Shown here: piece by piece, positions 48,814 through 58,009 of the stretch
How the letters are laid out: every line of letters begins with the position of its first letter
Numbering within the stretch: position 1 is the stretch's first letter
NCBI RefSeq assembly: GCF_019704135.1
Contig: NZ_AP024355.1
Coordinates: forward strand, 3,280,001-3,344,000
Length of the DNA stretch: 64,000 bases
Direction of reading: 5' to 3'
DNA from: Desulfuromonas versatilis
Lineage (GTDB): Bacteria > Desulfobacterota > Desulfuromonadia > Desulfuromonadales > NIT-T3
The notes under the pieces: model-generated
What the model was told of the DNA's origin: nothing
Seen by the model: the letters and a program-made list of their open reading frames with translations, nothing else
The model's database searches: none
Position numbers and translations under genes: made by a program

Positions 48814-48862
48814 CGTAACTCGTGATTCGTAACTCGTAATTCGTGATTCGTAACTCGTGATT
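48814..48862. repeat. Heptanucleotide tandem repeat, seven units
   Basis: Exactly seven 7-nt units run without interruption: CGTAACT, CGTGATT, CGTAACT, CGTAATT, CGTGATT, CGTAACT, CGTGATT. It lies between the radical SAM stop and the glrK start on the minus strand. Confidence 0.93.
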
Positions 48863-48913
48863 GGTTTAATAATCTTTGACCCATTACGCTTTACGCCTTA
48901 CGGACTTTCGGCG

Positions 48914-50248
48914 TCACTCCCCCGGCAGCGGCCAGTCGCTCTCGTAGCCCTCGGGGTAGAAGGTCTCCCGGGTGCGGTTGAAATATCCGTACTGCAGGCG
49001 GGGGATGCGCGCCTTAACCCGGTCCATCATGGTCTTCATCCCCATCCCCTCGCCCTGGGCGCCCATGGCGTTCCAGTACATGACCGGGTCGATGCTCAGG
49101 TTGCGCAACTGCACCAGGTCGACGCCGGCCTCCTCGACCAGGGTCTCCAGCGCCGCCACCTCGTCCTCCCGGTCGCTCACCCCGGGGAACACCAGATAGT
49201 TTAACATAGTGAACATGCCGCGGGCCTTCGCCCTGTGGATCGATTCGAGCACGTCGGCGAACTTGTAGCCCCGGGGGCGGTAATAGGCGTTGTAAAAGTG
49301 CTCCTGCACCGAGTTCAGCGAGACCCGCACCGAGTCGACCCCGGCGTCGGCCAGCCGGTCGATGGCGTCGGGGATCGAGGCGTTGGAGTTGAAGTTGATG
49401 GTCCCGCGTGAGCTCTGCCGGCGCATCTCGCGCACCGAGGCGCAGATGGTCTCCGCCTGCAGGATCGGGTCCCCCTCGCACCCCTGGCCGAAGGAGACGA
49501 TGGCGTTCTCGGCCTGCTCGAGGTGCGGCACGGCGACCTCGCAGAGCTCCTGCACCGTCGGCACGAAGCTCAGCCGCTCCTGGCTGGAGGGGCAGCACTC
49601 GGGGGCCTCCTGCAGCGAGATGCACCCCAGGCAGCGCGAGTTGCAGACCGGCGAGGTGGGCAGGGGCGCCTCCCAGCGGCGAAAGAAGAGGTTCTTGGCG
49701 GCGAAGCAGTGATAGTCCACCGCGCAGCGCGACAGCTGCTCGAGCAGGCGGTTGCCGGGGTTCTCCCGCAGCGCCTTGCGCACCAGCGGGTCGAGCTGGC
49801 GATCGTCGAAGTGCTCCGGGCGCCACTGGGTGTTACGGTCGACCCGGGCCGCGGCGACGTAAAAGCGCTCTTCCTCGACGCACCAGCCCACCGCCGTGTA
49901 GGACCACAGCGGCAGCTGCACCTGCTTGCGGCCGTAGTCGGCGGCCGGCAGCAGGGTCCGGGTGTAGGCCGGGGTCATGAAGGCGGAGACCGCCTGGATG
50001 GGCCCGCCACCCCAGGAGCGGGGCAGGCTCTGCGCCGTCAGCAGCTTGCGGCTGCGGCGGTCGAAGCCCATGGGGGGAGTGCCGGGGATGGTGAACAGCC
50101 GGCTCCCCTCGGGCAGCGGGATCATCTCGTCGGGCCGCGGCAGGCGCGCCTGCATGCCGTTCATCCCCGCCAGCAGCAGTTCGGGGTGTTCGAATACTTC
50201 GCCGGCGGCGTCGGCCACCACGGCGAGAAAGGTTTTCTTGCGGCTCAT
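48914..50248 (-). CDS. Radical SAM protein of unknown function
   Basis: A 444-aa protein. The radical SAM cluster motif CNSRCLGC (C202, C206, C209) follows an N-terminal ~200-residue domain that I do not recognise. Two further cysteine-rich spots, APECCPSS and RCAVDYHC, may bind another cluster. The core continues VSFGQGCEGDPILQAE and STRINFNSNAS-like strands (here RGTINFNSNASIP). It is divergent from a B12-binding radical SAM gene. Substrate unknown. Confidence 0.85.
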   Translation of the reverse strand: MSRKKTFLAVVADAAGEVFEHPELLLAGMNGMQARLPRPDEMIPLPEGSRLFTIPGTPPMGFDRRSRKLLTAQSLPRSWGGGPIQAVSAFMTPAYTRTLLPAADYGRKQVQLPLWSYTAVGWCVEEERFYVAAARVDRNTQWRPEHFDDRQLDPLVRKALRENPGNRLLEQLSRCAVDYHCFAAKNLFFRRWEAPLPTSPVCNSRCLGCISLQEAPECCPSSQERLSFVPTVQELCEVAVPHLEQAENAIVSFGQGCEGDPILQAETICASVREMRRQSSRGTINFNSNASIPDAIDRLADAGVDSVRVSLNSVQEHFYNAYYRPRGYKFADVLESIHRAKARGMFTMLNYLVFPGVSDREDEVAALETLVEEAGVDLVQLRNLSIDPVMYWNAMGAQGEGMGMKTMMDRVKARIPRLQYGYFNRTRETFYPEGYESDWPLPGE

Positions 50249-50298
50249 GCCTGAATTATATCCTGACTTTGCTTGTTGAAATTCAAATGGCCAATTTG

Positions 50299-50382
50299 TT
50301 TACCACGAAGCACACGAAGGGCACGAAGAAAAAATTAAATTGAGGATTTTCTTCGTGTTCTTCGTGGCCCTCGTGGTGAAAA
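50299..50382. repeat. 9-nt-period palindromic repeat (CACGAAG family), copy D
   Basis: Left arm TTTACCACGAAGCACACGAAG then GGCACGAAG; right arm CTTCGTGTTCTTCGTGG then CCCTCGTGGTGA, with an AT-rich loop. It lies between two divergent radical SAM genes. Confidence 0.82.
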
Positions 50383-50538
50383 CGGGCTTTTCGGGTTCAG
50401 CCTGCCAAATGGATTCCCGATGAAAACAAGCGGAAACGATAACACAACTGTGCAGAAAATGGAATGTTTCTCCCCTGAACCCGCCCCCCGGCCAGTTTGC
50501 CCTTTGCAAGCGCACGGGGCTCGGCTATGCTCCAGGCC

Positions 50539-52245
50539 ATGCGCACGATTCTGACCACCCTGCACAGCAAGTTCATCCACCCCAGCCTGGCCCTGCCCTG
50601 CCTGGCCGCCTACTGCGGCGAGGGCTGCGGCGAGCTGCTGATTCGCGAGTTCACCGTTCACGAGCCCCGGGAAAACGTGCTGGCCGCCCTGCTCGCCGAG
50701 GCCCCCGACGTGGTCGCCTTTTCGGTCTATCTCTGGAACCGCCGCGAAACCCTCGAACTGGCCGACGCCCTGGCGGCGGCCCGGCCCGAGCTGCGCGTGG
50801 TGCTGGGCGGCCCCGAAGTCTCCTTCGAGGGGCCCGGGCTGTTTGAGCGCCACCCGGGGCTCGCCGCCCTGGTGCGCGGCGAGGGGGAGATCCCCCTGCG
50901 CGCCCTGCTGCGGGCCTGGCAGCGGGGCGCGCAGCCCGCGGGGGTGGCGCGGCTCGCCTGGCGCGACGCCGATCGCGTCGTCGAGGGCCCCGCGGGGGCG
51001 CCGCTGGCGCGGCTCGACGAGATCCCCTCCCCCTTCGCTCTGGGGCTGGTCGATTTTTCCCGCGGCTTCGTCTATGTGGAAACCAGCCGCGGCTGCCCGT
51101 ACCGCTGCGCCTTTTGCATGAGCGCCCTCGACGAGTCGGTGCGCAGCTTCTCCATGGAGCGGATCCGCGCCGACCTCGGCCTGCTCATGGAGCGGCGGGT
51201 GCCGAAGGTCAAGCTGGTCGACCGCACCTTCAACTACGACGCCGCGCGGGCCCTGGAGATCTTCCGCTTCATCCTCGAGCACAACCGCGGCAGCCACTTT
51301 CACTTCGAGATCGGCGCCCACCTGCTCGACGCCGCCACCCTGGAGCTGCTCGCCGAGGTCCCGGAGGGGATGTTCCAGTTCGAGATCGGCGTCCAGTCGA
51401 CCCTCGCCGACACCCTGGCGGCCATCGACCGCCGCGCTTCGCTGGAGCGGCTCGAAGCCAACGTCCGCAGCCTGCGGCAGATGGGCAACATCCACCTGCA
51501 CCTCGACCTGATCGCCGGCCTGCCCGGCGAGGGCTACCGGGAGTTTCTCGCCTCCATCGACCGGGTGGCGGCGCTGCGCCCCCAGCACCTGCAGATCGAA
51601 CCGGTCAAGCTGCTGCCCGGCGCCCCGCTGCGGCTGCGCGCCGCGCAGCTCGGCATCCGCTTCGACCCCCATCCCCCCTACGCCGTCCTGGGCACCCCGG
51701 AGCTGAAGTTCGAGCAGATCGAGCAGCTGCGGGGGATCAGCCGCCTGCTCGACCTGAGCTTCAACAGCGGTCGCTTCGATGGATTTCTCGAGGGGCTGCA
51801 GGCGGCCTGCGGTTCACTCTCAGCGGCGCTGGAGCGGCTCGAGGCCTTCTGGCGCGAGCAGGGCCTGTTCCGTCATCCCCTTTCGCAGCGCGGTGTGTTC
51901 GAAAAGATGGGGGAGTTCGTCGAGGCGGGATTTTCCGGCGAACTGGGGCAGGAGCTGCGCGAACGGCTGGGGCGCGACTTCGCCCGCAGCGAAAGGGTGG
52001 TGCCGGGCAACGCCCCGGCGTTTCTCGACTCGGAACTGAGCCCGGAGGAGCAGCAACGGGTGCGCGCCGCGGTCCGCGAACAGACCGAGGCCATCCGCGG
52101 CCAGGGGATCAAGCTGCAGCATTTCGCCGCCCCCTTCGAGCGGCTGCCGGAAAAGCGGGGACGCCAGGTGCTGCTGTTTCTCTACTTCAGCAAAACCGGC
52201 GCAGGGCTGCGGGTCGAAGAGCGACTCCTGACTCCTGACTCCTGA
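50539..52245 (+). CDS. B12-binding-domain radical SAM protein (DUF4080 type)
   Basis: A 568-aa enzyme beginning MRTILTTLHSKFIHPSLALP, typical for the DUF4080 group, with a cobalamin-binding-like Rossmann domain (about 1-150; LRVVLGGPEVSFEG), a radical SAM core with CPYRCAFC (C186, C190, C193) after YVETSRG, and a C-terminal DUF4080 region. HxxDHxH for base-off B12 is not obvious. ATG 50539 is preferred on homology; ATG 50527 is in frame. The last codons are made of a heptanucleotide repeat. Such enzymes often methylate or rearrange inactivated carbons, but no reaction is assigned. Confidence 0.88.
   Translation: MRTILTTLHSKFIHPSLALPCLAAYCGEGCGELLIREFTVHEPRENVLAALLAEAPDVVAFSVYLWNRRETLELADALAAARPELRVVLGGPEVSFEGPGLFERHPGLAALVRGEGEIPLRALLRAWQRGAQPAGVARLAWRDADRVVEGPAGAPLARLDEIPSPFALGLVDFSRGFVYVETSRGCPYRCAFCMSALDESVRSFSMERIRADLGLLMERRVPKVKLVDRTFNYDAARALEIFRFILEHNRGSHFHFEIGAHLLDAATLELLAEVPEGMFQFEIGVQSTLADTLAAIDRRASLERLEANVRSLRQMGNIHLHLDLIAGLPGEGYREFLASIDRVAALRPQHLQIEPVKLLPGAPLRLRAAQLGIRFDPHPPYAVLGTPELKFEQIEQLRGISRLLDLSFNSGRFDGFLEGLQAACGSLSAALERLEAFWREQGLFRHPLSQRGVFEKMGEFVEAGFSGELGQELRERLGRDFARSERVVPGNAPAFLDSELSPEEQQRVRAAVREQTEAIRGQGIKLQHFAAPFERLPEKRGRQVLLFLYFSKTGAGLRVEERLLTPDS
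52224..52244 (+). repeat. Heptanucleotide repeat at the 3' end of a coding region
   Basis: Three perfect ACTCCTG units encode LTPDS and part of the stop codon of the radical SAM gene. Confidence 0.8.
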
Positions 52246-52282
52246 AGCTCCCTTCTTCCTTCTCCCCTCTCCCTCACAACAC

Positions 52283-53188
52283 TCAACGCATCCCGAAAAG
52301 CCGCCTGATTTTCCTGGCCTTGAGCTTTTTGCGGATCTCTTCGATCTGGGTGTCCACCTCCTCGGCGCCGCGGCGGATGATCTCCTTGGCCTGGGAGAAA
52401 TCGGCCCAGTGGATCTTGCTGACGCTGGGCCGAAGCACGTAGTCGGCGTTTTCGAGCAATTTTTCCGAGAGCATGTACCGGGTGATGGCGTCGGCCCGGA
52501 ACACCGTGTCGAGGCCGTTGTCGGGCTCTTCGAATTCGCGGATCTCGCTGCTCACGTCGACCCCGATGACGAAATCGGCGCCCAGCCCCCGCGCCGGCGC
52601 CACCGGTACGGCGTCGATCCAGCCGCCGTCCACCAGCAGCCGGCCGTCGTGTCGCACCGGATGCAGGATGCCCGGCAGGGCGCAGGTGGCGGCGATAGCC
52701 TGGCGCAGGCTGCCGCGATCGAGCACGACCTCGCGCCCCGAGATCAGATCGAGGGCTGCGGCCGCGAAGGGGAGCTGCAGTTCCTCGATGGCCACGTCAT
52801 CCACCAGGAAACCGAAGTTTTTGTCGGCGACTTCCTCCGAAACGAAGGCGCGGCGGGTCATCGACATGGTGTAGAAGAAGCTCTTGCGGGCCAGTTGGGA
52901 GAAGCGGAAGAACAGCCCTTCGCCGTCTACCAGGTCCTTTTCGACCATAAAATCGAACTTCGATTCCTGAAAGGCCTCGCTGCCGAGATAGGCCTCGATC
53001 CGCTGCTTGAGGTAGGGCACCTCGGGCCGGAAGGCGTAAATCGCGCCGATAACCGCTCCCATGCTGGTGCCGGTGACCACATCGACCGGCACCCGGTGTT
53101 TCAGCAGCCCTTCGATCACGCCGATATGCGCCAGTGCCCGGGCGGCTCCGCCCCCCAGGGCCAGGCCGACTTTCAATCCTCTGCTCAA
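52283..53188 (-). CDS. Patatin-like phospholipase (RssA/YchK type)
   Basis: A 301-aa lipid acyl hydrolase. The patatin marks are present in order: oxyanion glycine motif GLALGGGAARALAHIGVIE, nucleophile GTSMGA (Ser about 43), and the catalytic Asp in LVDGGWIDAVPV. No signal peptide is seen, so it is probably cytoplasmic or membrane-associated. The start is TTG 53188, supported by GGAGG 7 nt upstream. It follows a DUF6178 gene on the same strand by 30 bp, so the two may be co-transcribed. Confidence 0.92.
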   Translation of the reverse strand: MSRGLKVGLALGGGAARALAHIGVIEGLLKHRVPVDVVTGTSMGAVIGAIYAFRPEVPYLKQRIEAYLGSEAFQESKFDFMVEKDLVDGEGLFFRFSQLARKSFFYTMSMTRRAFVSEEVADKNFGFLVDDVAIEELQLPFAAAALDLISGREVVLDRGSLRQAIAATCALPGILHPVRHDGRLLVDGGWIDAVPVAPARGLGADFVIGVDVSSEIREFEEPDNGLDTVFRADAITRYMLSEKLLENADYVLRPSVSKIHWADFSQAKEIIRRGAEEVDTQIEEIRKKLKARKIRRLFGMR

Positions 53189-53218
53189 GCGTTCACCTCC
53201 CCGAAAGCGCTGCCTCGA

Positions 53219-54913
53219 TCAGTCCATTCTGACAATCAACCCGCTCAGATAGCGGGGGTCGAGATCCTCGACAGGCTGGGCACAGAATTCCTGCTCCCAC
53301 AGGCCGAGACAGTAGTCACCGAAAGCGCCCGCCCCGGGCGCCAGCGATTCCAGCCAGTGCACGGTTTCACTGCGCAGCGCCTGGTGCAGCTGGCCTTCGG
53401 CGCAGATCCGCGCGTGCAGTTCGGGAAGCTGGGCCTGCGGAATCGGCTCGGGGAGAAACGGCCTGCCCAGCACCCGGTTGGCCAGGGCGGTCAGGAAAAA
53501 ATCGGACAGGGCCAGGTCCTCCGGGTCGTCCGGGAAACACCCCTCGAGGCGCAGTTCGGCCGGCGCGCTCAGCTGGAAGGGGAAATGCTCCTGGAACAAG
53601 GCCGCCTGCACTTCGAGCCGGCCGAGCCACTCGCCGCTGAGGCGCAGTTCGCTGAGACTCGAGAAGGGGCGCTCGCCGCCCCGGTCTTCCTGTTCGAGCC
53701 CCTCGAAGAAGCGGGGTTTGCGCCGGGAAAGCCCGTCGAGCAGGGCGCGGAAGGGCCCGTCCAGGTAGGGAGCGAGCGCCCCTTTGGCAAGCGGCGTCGC
53801 GCGCCGCTGCAGTTCCAGCGTCAGACTGAAGCCAAGGCGGAACAGAACCTCCAGGTAGATCTCCTCGAGCAGCCCCGTCGCCTTTTGCAGGTCTCCCCCC
53901 GAGAGGTGCTCCAGGGCCAGGTTGACATACCGGTAGACCTCGTCGGTCTGCTCCTGGACCTGCTGCACGTCCCCGACGTCGGTGCGGTCGGCAACCATCA
54001 CCTTGTTGAGCAGGTAGGTCAGCTCCCAGCAGAAACCGGAGCTCACCCCGCCGGCGAGGATCTCGGCCAGCAGGTTCCTGGGCCGCGCCGCGGCCAGCGC
54101 GAAGCCGGGAGCCTCCACCCCCTCCTCGCCGGGCAGGACGCCGCTCTTGCGGTAGCCGGCCGGGTCGAAGCCGGCCGGATCGATAAAGGCGTAGACCCCC
54201 AGCGCCTCGAAGGGATCGGGGAACCCGCGGTCCTGCAGGCGACCGGTGCGCAGGCGGTAGACCTCTTCCTCGAGCAGCGACTCCTGCTCCCAGCGAACCG
54301 CCTCGAGAAGCTGGGCGGCAAAGGCTTCATCGCGGCGGAACAGAAGCTCGAGCAGGTAATTCACGATCTTGCCCCCCTCCGCGTCGAGGTATTCGACCTC
54401 GTAGCCGCCGGCCGCCCCCGAGCGGGCCTCGTCGTCGTCGACATCCGCGGGGCTGCGGGTGACGCTGAGAAACTTCTTCAGCAGCAGCACCAGCAGTTCC
54501 TGGTCGATCTCGCGCAGCGTGGCGAAGACCCTGTCTTCCTCCCCCTCGGCCAGCACCTGCAGCCATTGCAGGGCGGCGCTCCCCTCGAGAAGCTGGTCGC
54601 GCCAGCAGTCGAGGTCGAGAAAAGTGGTGAACTGCTCGGTGGTGACCAGCTCCATCAACTCCGGAACGTTCTCCGGGCCGAGTTCCTTGATCAGCATGAA
54701 CAGCTCCTGGGACGGCAGCCGCCGCACCAGGCGGCGCACGTCGCTGGCTTCGAGCAGCAGTTCGTATTTCTGACGCCCGCGGGCCCGGCGCACGATATCC
54801 AGGCGTTCGCTCGGGCTGAGGGCGTTGAATTCCTTGGCGGTGATGCTGCGCGGTTCGCGCAGCAGGGTCAGGTGCCCCACCTTTTTCTCCGGGGGCAGGT
54901 CGATTTTGGTCAT
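53219..54913 (-). CDS. DUF6178-like protein of unknown function
   Basis: A 564-aa protein with many acidic and Leu-rich helices and no signal peptide or membrane segment. It opens SITAKEFNALSPSERLDIVR and RLPSQELFMLIKELGPENVP, with repeated helical pairs that give it a HEAT-like look. I associate this sequence type with DUF6178 of Desulfobacterota from memory. AAGGAG precedes ATG 54913 by 9 nt. It is upstream of the patatin gene. No catalytic motif is visible. Confidence 0.65.
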   Translation of the reverse strand: MTKIDLPPEKKVGHLTLLREPRSITAKEFNALSPSERLDIVRRARGRQKYELLLEASDVRRLVRRLPSQELFMLIKELGPENVPELMELVTTEQFTTFLDLDCWRDQLLEGSAALQWLQVLAEGEEDRVFATLREIDQELLVLLLKKFLSVTRSPADVDDDEARSGAAGGYEVEYLDAEGGKIVNYLLELLFRRDEAFAAQLLEAVRWEQESLLEEEVYRLRTGRLQDRGFPDPFEALGVYAFIDPAGFDPAGYRKSGVLPGEEGVEAPGFALAAARPRNLLAEILAGGVSSGFCWELTYLLNKVMVADRTDVGDVQQVQEQTDEVYRYVNLALEHLSGGDLQKATGLLEEIYLEVLFRLGFSLTLELQRRATPLAKGALAPYLDGPFRALLDGLSRRKPRFFEGLEQEDRGGERPFSSLSELRLSGEWLGRLEVQAALFQEHFPFQLSAPAELRLEGCFPDDPEDLALSDFFLTALANRVLGRPFLPEPIPQAQLPELHARICAEGQLHQALRSETVHWLESLAPGAGAFGDYCLGLWEQEFCAQPVEDLDPRYLSGLIVRMD

Positions 54914-55083
54914 TCAGTTAAACTCCTTGGACAGCGCGGTTTTTTCAAGTCTGCCAATGTAATCCAGGGGGCCGGTTTGGTCAAGTGTTTGCGGCACCTC
55001 TCCCCCTTGCAGGGGGCTCGAAGCTTGCTACACTAACCCTTAGGTGCCGGGCGCCTCACGCCCTGCCGACAGAGGTGACCTGC

Positions 55084-55908
55084 ATGGACGATCTCCATAT
55101 TTACGAAGAAATCATTCGCCTGCACAAGGCTCGCCGTTCCGCGGCCCTGGCGACCCTGGTCGAGGGTTCCGACGCGCCGCAGCGCAGGGTCGGGGCGAAG
55201 ATGCTGGTGCGCGATGACGGCTCCACCCTCGGGACCCTGGGTGGCGGGCCGCTGGAAAGCGAAGTGATCGACATCGCCGCCCAGGTGATCCGGGAGGAGA
55301 CGCCCCGCAGCGTCCCCTTCGAACTGGCGGCGCCCAAGGGGGGGCCGGGCCTCGGCCGACTGCTGGTGTTCATCGAGCCCGCCACCCTGCCGCCACACCT
55401 GTTCATCATCGGCGCTGGCGGCGTCGGCCGGGCGGTTGCCGGCGGGGCCCGCTCGGCGGGTTTCGCCGTCACCAGCATCGAGCCTCCGGCCGAAGCCCCG
55501 GGCTACGAGGTGGACGGCAACGCCAGCCGCTCCCTGGAAGACCAGCCCCGGGCCCTGCTCGAGGATTTTCCGGTGGATCGCCGGGGGTACATCCTGATCG
55601 CCTGCGGCGACCCGCAACTCGATTTTCCCGTCGCCCGGGAGGCGCTGCAGACCGAGGCCTGCTACATCGGCCTGCTGGGCAGCAAACGCCAGCGCATGGC
55701 CCTGGAGCGCTACCTGGCCAAGGAGGGGGTAGCCTCGGAGAGCTTCGCCCGGATCATCTCGCCGGTCGGCCTGGAGATCGGCGCGGAAACCCCGGAGGAG
55801 ATCGCCGTCAGCATCGTCGCCCAGTTGGTACAGCACCGCCGGCTGCATGCCGCCGCACCGGCTGCCCGCAGGGAGACTCAGGGCCAATCGCCCCCCCTCC
55901 ACGGCTGA
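55084..55908 (+). CDS. XdhC/CoxI family protein (molybdoenzyme maturation)
   Basis: A 274-aa protein. The N-terminal XdhC domain (about 1-90: RSAALATLVEGSDAPQRRVG, then GTLGGGPLESEVID) is followed by a Rossmann domain (LFIIGAGGVGRAVAGGARSA ... ILIACGDPQLD ... YIGLLGSKRQR). In xanthine dehydrogenases XdhC binds and sulfurates the molybdenum cofactor. No hydroxylase subunits are adjacent, so its client is elsewhere or it has been recruited differently. AGAGGTGA precedes ATG 55084. Confidence 0.88.
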   Translation: MDDLHIYEEIIRLHKARRSAALATLVEGSDAPQRRVGAKMLVRDDGSTLGTLGGGPLESEVIDIAAQVIREETPRSVPFELAAPKGGPGLGRLLVFIEPATLPPHLFIIGAGGVGRAVAGGARSAGFAVTSIEPPAEAPGYEVDGNASRSLEDQPRALLEDFPVDRRGYILIACGDPQLDFPVAREALQTEACYIGLLGSKRQRMALERYLAKEGVASESFARIISPVGLEIGAETPEEIAVSIVAQLVQHRRLHAAAPAARRETQGQSPPLHG

Positions 55909-56143
55909 ACCGCGGAAGCCCGTCGGAATTTGTCACCGCCACCCGGTCCTTTCCCCGCCGGGGAAGCCCCAAGGCAGCCAGCACCCGGAACCTGCCTTCC
56001 TGATTTCGGCCACTTGGCGCCCCTTCCCTCCGCTCTTGCCGCTGGCAGAGCTCTTGCTAAATCAATCCTGCAAGCCTTAACCTTGGGGCGCGTTTCGCCC
56101 CCCGGGAATTCGCAACCCAATCCACCGCGAAGAGGACTCGACC

Positions 56144-57673
56144 TTGTTTCTGACGGCCCTGAAGCACCGTTTCGGCCCGCCGACCATGCCGGCCCCCCTC
56201 GCCTGGGGGTGCTCGGCAGTGGCGCTGGCCCTGCTTCTGGCGCCGGCCGTGGGGCGGGCGGCAGAAGGGTCGCGGGTGGGGCCGTTCCCCATCGTCTACC
56301 CCGCGTCGGTTTCGGCGGTAACCGACACCGACGGTGACGGTCTCGGCGATGATCGGGATCAATGTCCGGGAACCCCCCTGGGGCATTCGGTGGATGCGCG
56401 CGGCTGCGCGCCCTCGCAGCTCGACGCCGACAGCGACGGGTTCATGGACCACGTGGACGCCTGTCCGGAAACCCGGCCCGGGGCCCCGATCGTCGCCAAC
56501 GGCTGCTCCGCCGAACAGCTGGGCAAGCCGGCCGCAGGCGAAACCGCCGCCGCGGCCCAGGAGCCGCTTAACCAGTCCGCAACCCTGGAGCCGCTTTTCG
56601 CCGCCCTCATCGACAAGCCCCCCGGGGCGTCCCCGGCCTATGACCGCGACGGCGACGGCTTTGCCGCCGCGGCCTTCGGCGGCGACGACTGCGACGACAA
56701 TTCCCCCTCCGTCCATCCGGGGGCGCCGGAAATCCCCTACAACCTGGCGGATGAAAACTGCAACGGCATGGCCGACGACGACGATTTCGACCAGGACGGC
56801 CTCCCCTCCTCCCTCGACCCCGACGATACCGACCCGGCGCTCTCCGTCAGCCGGGGCAGGGGGTTGGATGGGACCCTCCCGGCGGCCATCGCCGGGCCTG
56901 CGCCCGGCGCCCCACACCCGGCCGAGGCCGGGGTGGATTGCAGTTCCTGCCATGGCCGCAGCGAGCCCCCGGAAAGCGGCTGCACCGCGGCTGCCGGGTT
57001 CGCCTCCGCGACCCCTCTGGACTGCTCCGGCTGCCACTCCGGGCGGCACCTCTCCTCGGCCGTCAACCGCCACCTGCCGCGGGTGGCCTGCCCGAGCTGT
57101 CATCTGCCCCCAACCGCCCGCGGCTTGGGTACCGGGGGAAAAGTGTCGGCAGCACCGGGGCCCCAACTGCGCTTCTGGGACGGCCGCAGCCCCGATCCCC
57201 AGGCCCTCCCGGAACCGGCACCGGCCCTGGGCAGAGAGAGCAACGGGGGAAAGCTCTACCCCTTTGTCTTTCGCGCCGCCGAACTGGCGGTCACCCGGCA
57301 GACCCGCCAGGCGATCGAATTCGACGCCGACGCCTATCTCGCCACCGGCGACCCCGACGCGGCGGTGCGCCGCGGCCTGGAGAGGATGGGGCTGCCCGCC
57401 GACACCCCCTACGACTGGATCAGCACCGTCGCCTGGCAGCCCCTGGCCCGCGAGGTCGGCTCCGTCGACACCGCCCTGGGCTGCCTCGACTGCCACGGCA
57501 ACGAGCGCATCGACTTCACCGCCCTGGGTTACGGCCTCAAGGGCCCCGCGGAGGAACTCTGCACCCAATGCCATGGCGACCTCCCCTCGCGGGGGTTTCT
57601 CGCCACCCACGACCGGCATGTGACCCGCCGGGGGTTCGACTGCGGCGTCTGCCACCGCTTCAGCGGCTCCTGA
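56144..57673 (+). CDS. Exported calcium-repeat plus hexahaem cytochrome c protein
   Basis: A 509-aa exported protein of unusual make-up. After a signal peptide (about 15-40) come thrombospondin type 3-like Asp repeats (DTDGDGLGDDRDQCPGTP, residues 61-78; DADSDGFMDHVDACPETRPG), then a MopE-type metal motif (GGDDCDDNSPSVHPGAPEI, 179-197), then six haem sites: CSSCH (266), CSGCH (294), CPSCH (316), CLDCH (447), CTQCH (473) and CGVCH (500). The start is TTG 56144, supported by GAGGA 7 nt before; ATG 56186 is an alternative. It is probably at the outer surface or periplasm, an electron carrier held by calcium-binding modules. A strong terminator follows. Confidence 0.88.
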   Translation: MFLTALKHRFGPPTMPAPLAWGCSAVALALLLAPAVGRAAEGSRVGPFPIVYPASVSAVTDTDGDGLGDDRDQCPGTPLGHSVDARGCAPSQLDADSDGFMDHVDACPETRPGAPIVANGCSAEQLGKPAAGETAAAAQEPLNQSATLEPLFAALIDKPPGASPAYDRDGDGFAAAAFGGDDCDDNSPSVHPGAPEIPYNLADENCNGMADDDDFDQDGLPSSLDPDDTDPALSVSRGRGLDGTLPAAIAGPAPGAPHPAEAGVDCSSCHGRSEPPESGCTAAAGFASATPLDCSGCHSGRHLSSAVNRHLPRVACPSCHLPPTARGLGTGGKVSAAPGPQLRFWDGRSPDPQALPEPAPALGRESNGGKLYPFVFRAAELAVTRQTRQAIEFDADAYLATGDPDAAVRRGLERMGLPADTPYDWISTVAWQPLAREVGSVDTALGCLDCHGNERIDFTALGYGLKGPAEELCTQCHGDLPSRGFLATHDRHVTRRGFDCGVCHRFSGS

Positions 57674-57705
57674 GCCGGTCGGCATCTGCCATGCAATCTC
57701 CCTCC

Positions 57706-57731
57706 GGGCGCCCTCGCGGCGCCCTTTTTTT
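57706..57731 (+). terminator. Intrinsic terminator after the hexahaem cytochrome gene
   Basis: Stem GGGCGCC (57706-57712) and GGCGCCC (57718-57724), loop CTCGC, followed by seven T residues. Confidence 0.93.
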
Positions 57732-57753
57732 ATAGCTTCCTTTGGCCGCCCCC

Positions 57754-57798
57754 GATCCGTCGGATCTGACCGATCGGACCAATCTGTCGGATTCGATG
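57754..57798. repeat. 9-nt-period repeat (GATCNGACC family)
   Basis: Five 9-nt units in a row: GATCCGTCG, GATCTGACC, GATCGGACC, AATCTGTCG, GATTCGATG. The same family forms the core of the terminator at 33474-33509. Confidence 0.82.
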
Positions 57799-57947
57799 CG
57801 GCCGAAATCCAGACAATGGGCAAAGCATGCGATGCCCATCCTGCGACGGCTGAAAACCAATGGGACGCGGATTAAATCTGATCAAATCGGATAAGGCACT
57901 GCAAACCAGTTGCTCCAGCCTCAGGGGTGCGAAAAACGCCCACGGTT

Positions 57948-57976
57948 TTGCCCCCCATGGCATCCCGCGCTATAAT
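57948..57976 (+). promoter_or_regulatory. Promoter of the LolA-like/ABC/barrel cluster
   Basis: A perfect -10 TATAAT (57971-57976) and -35 TTGCCC (57948-57953) are 17 bp apart. Transcription would begin about 27 nt before ATG 58010. This is the best sigma-70 promoter seen in the window. Confidence 0.75.
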
Positions 57977-58009
57977 GAACGCGCCTATTTCCAGCGAAAG
58001 GTCCTGCCG

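Noticed and set aside
55084-55908. XdhC as evidence for a xanthine dehydrogenase or CO dehydrogenase operon here
   Set aside because: No molybdopterin, FAD or iron-sulfur subunit genes lie on either side.
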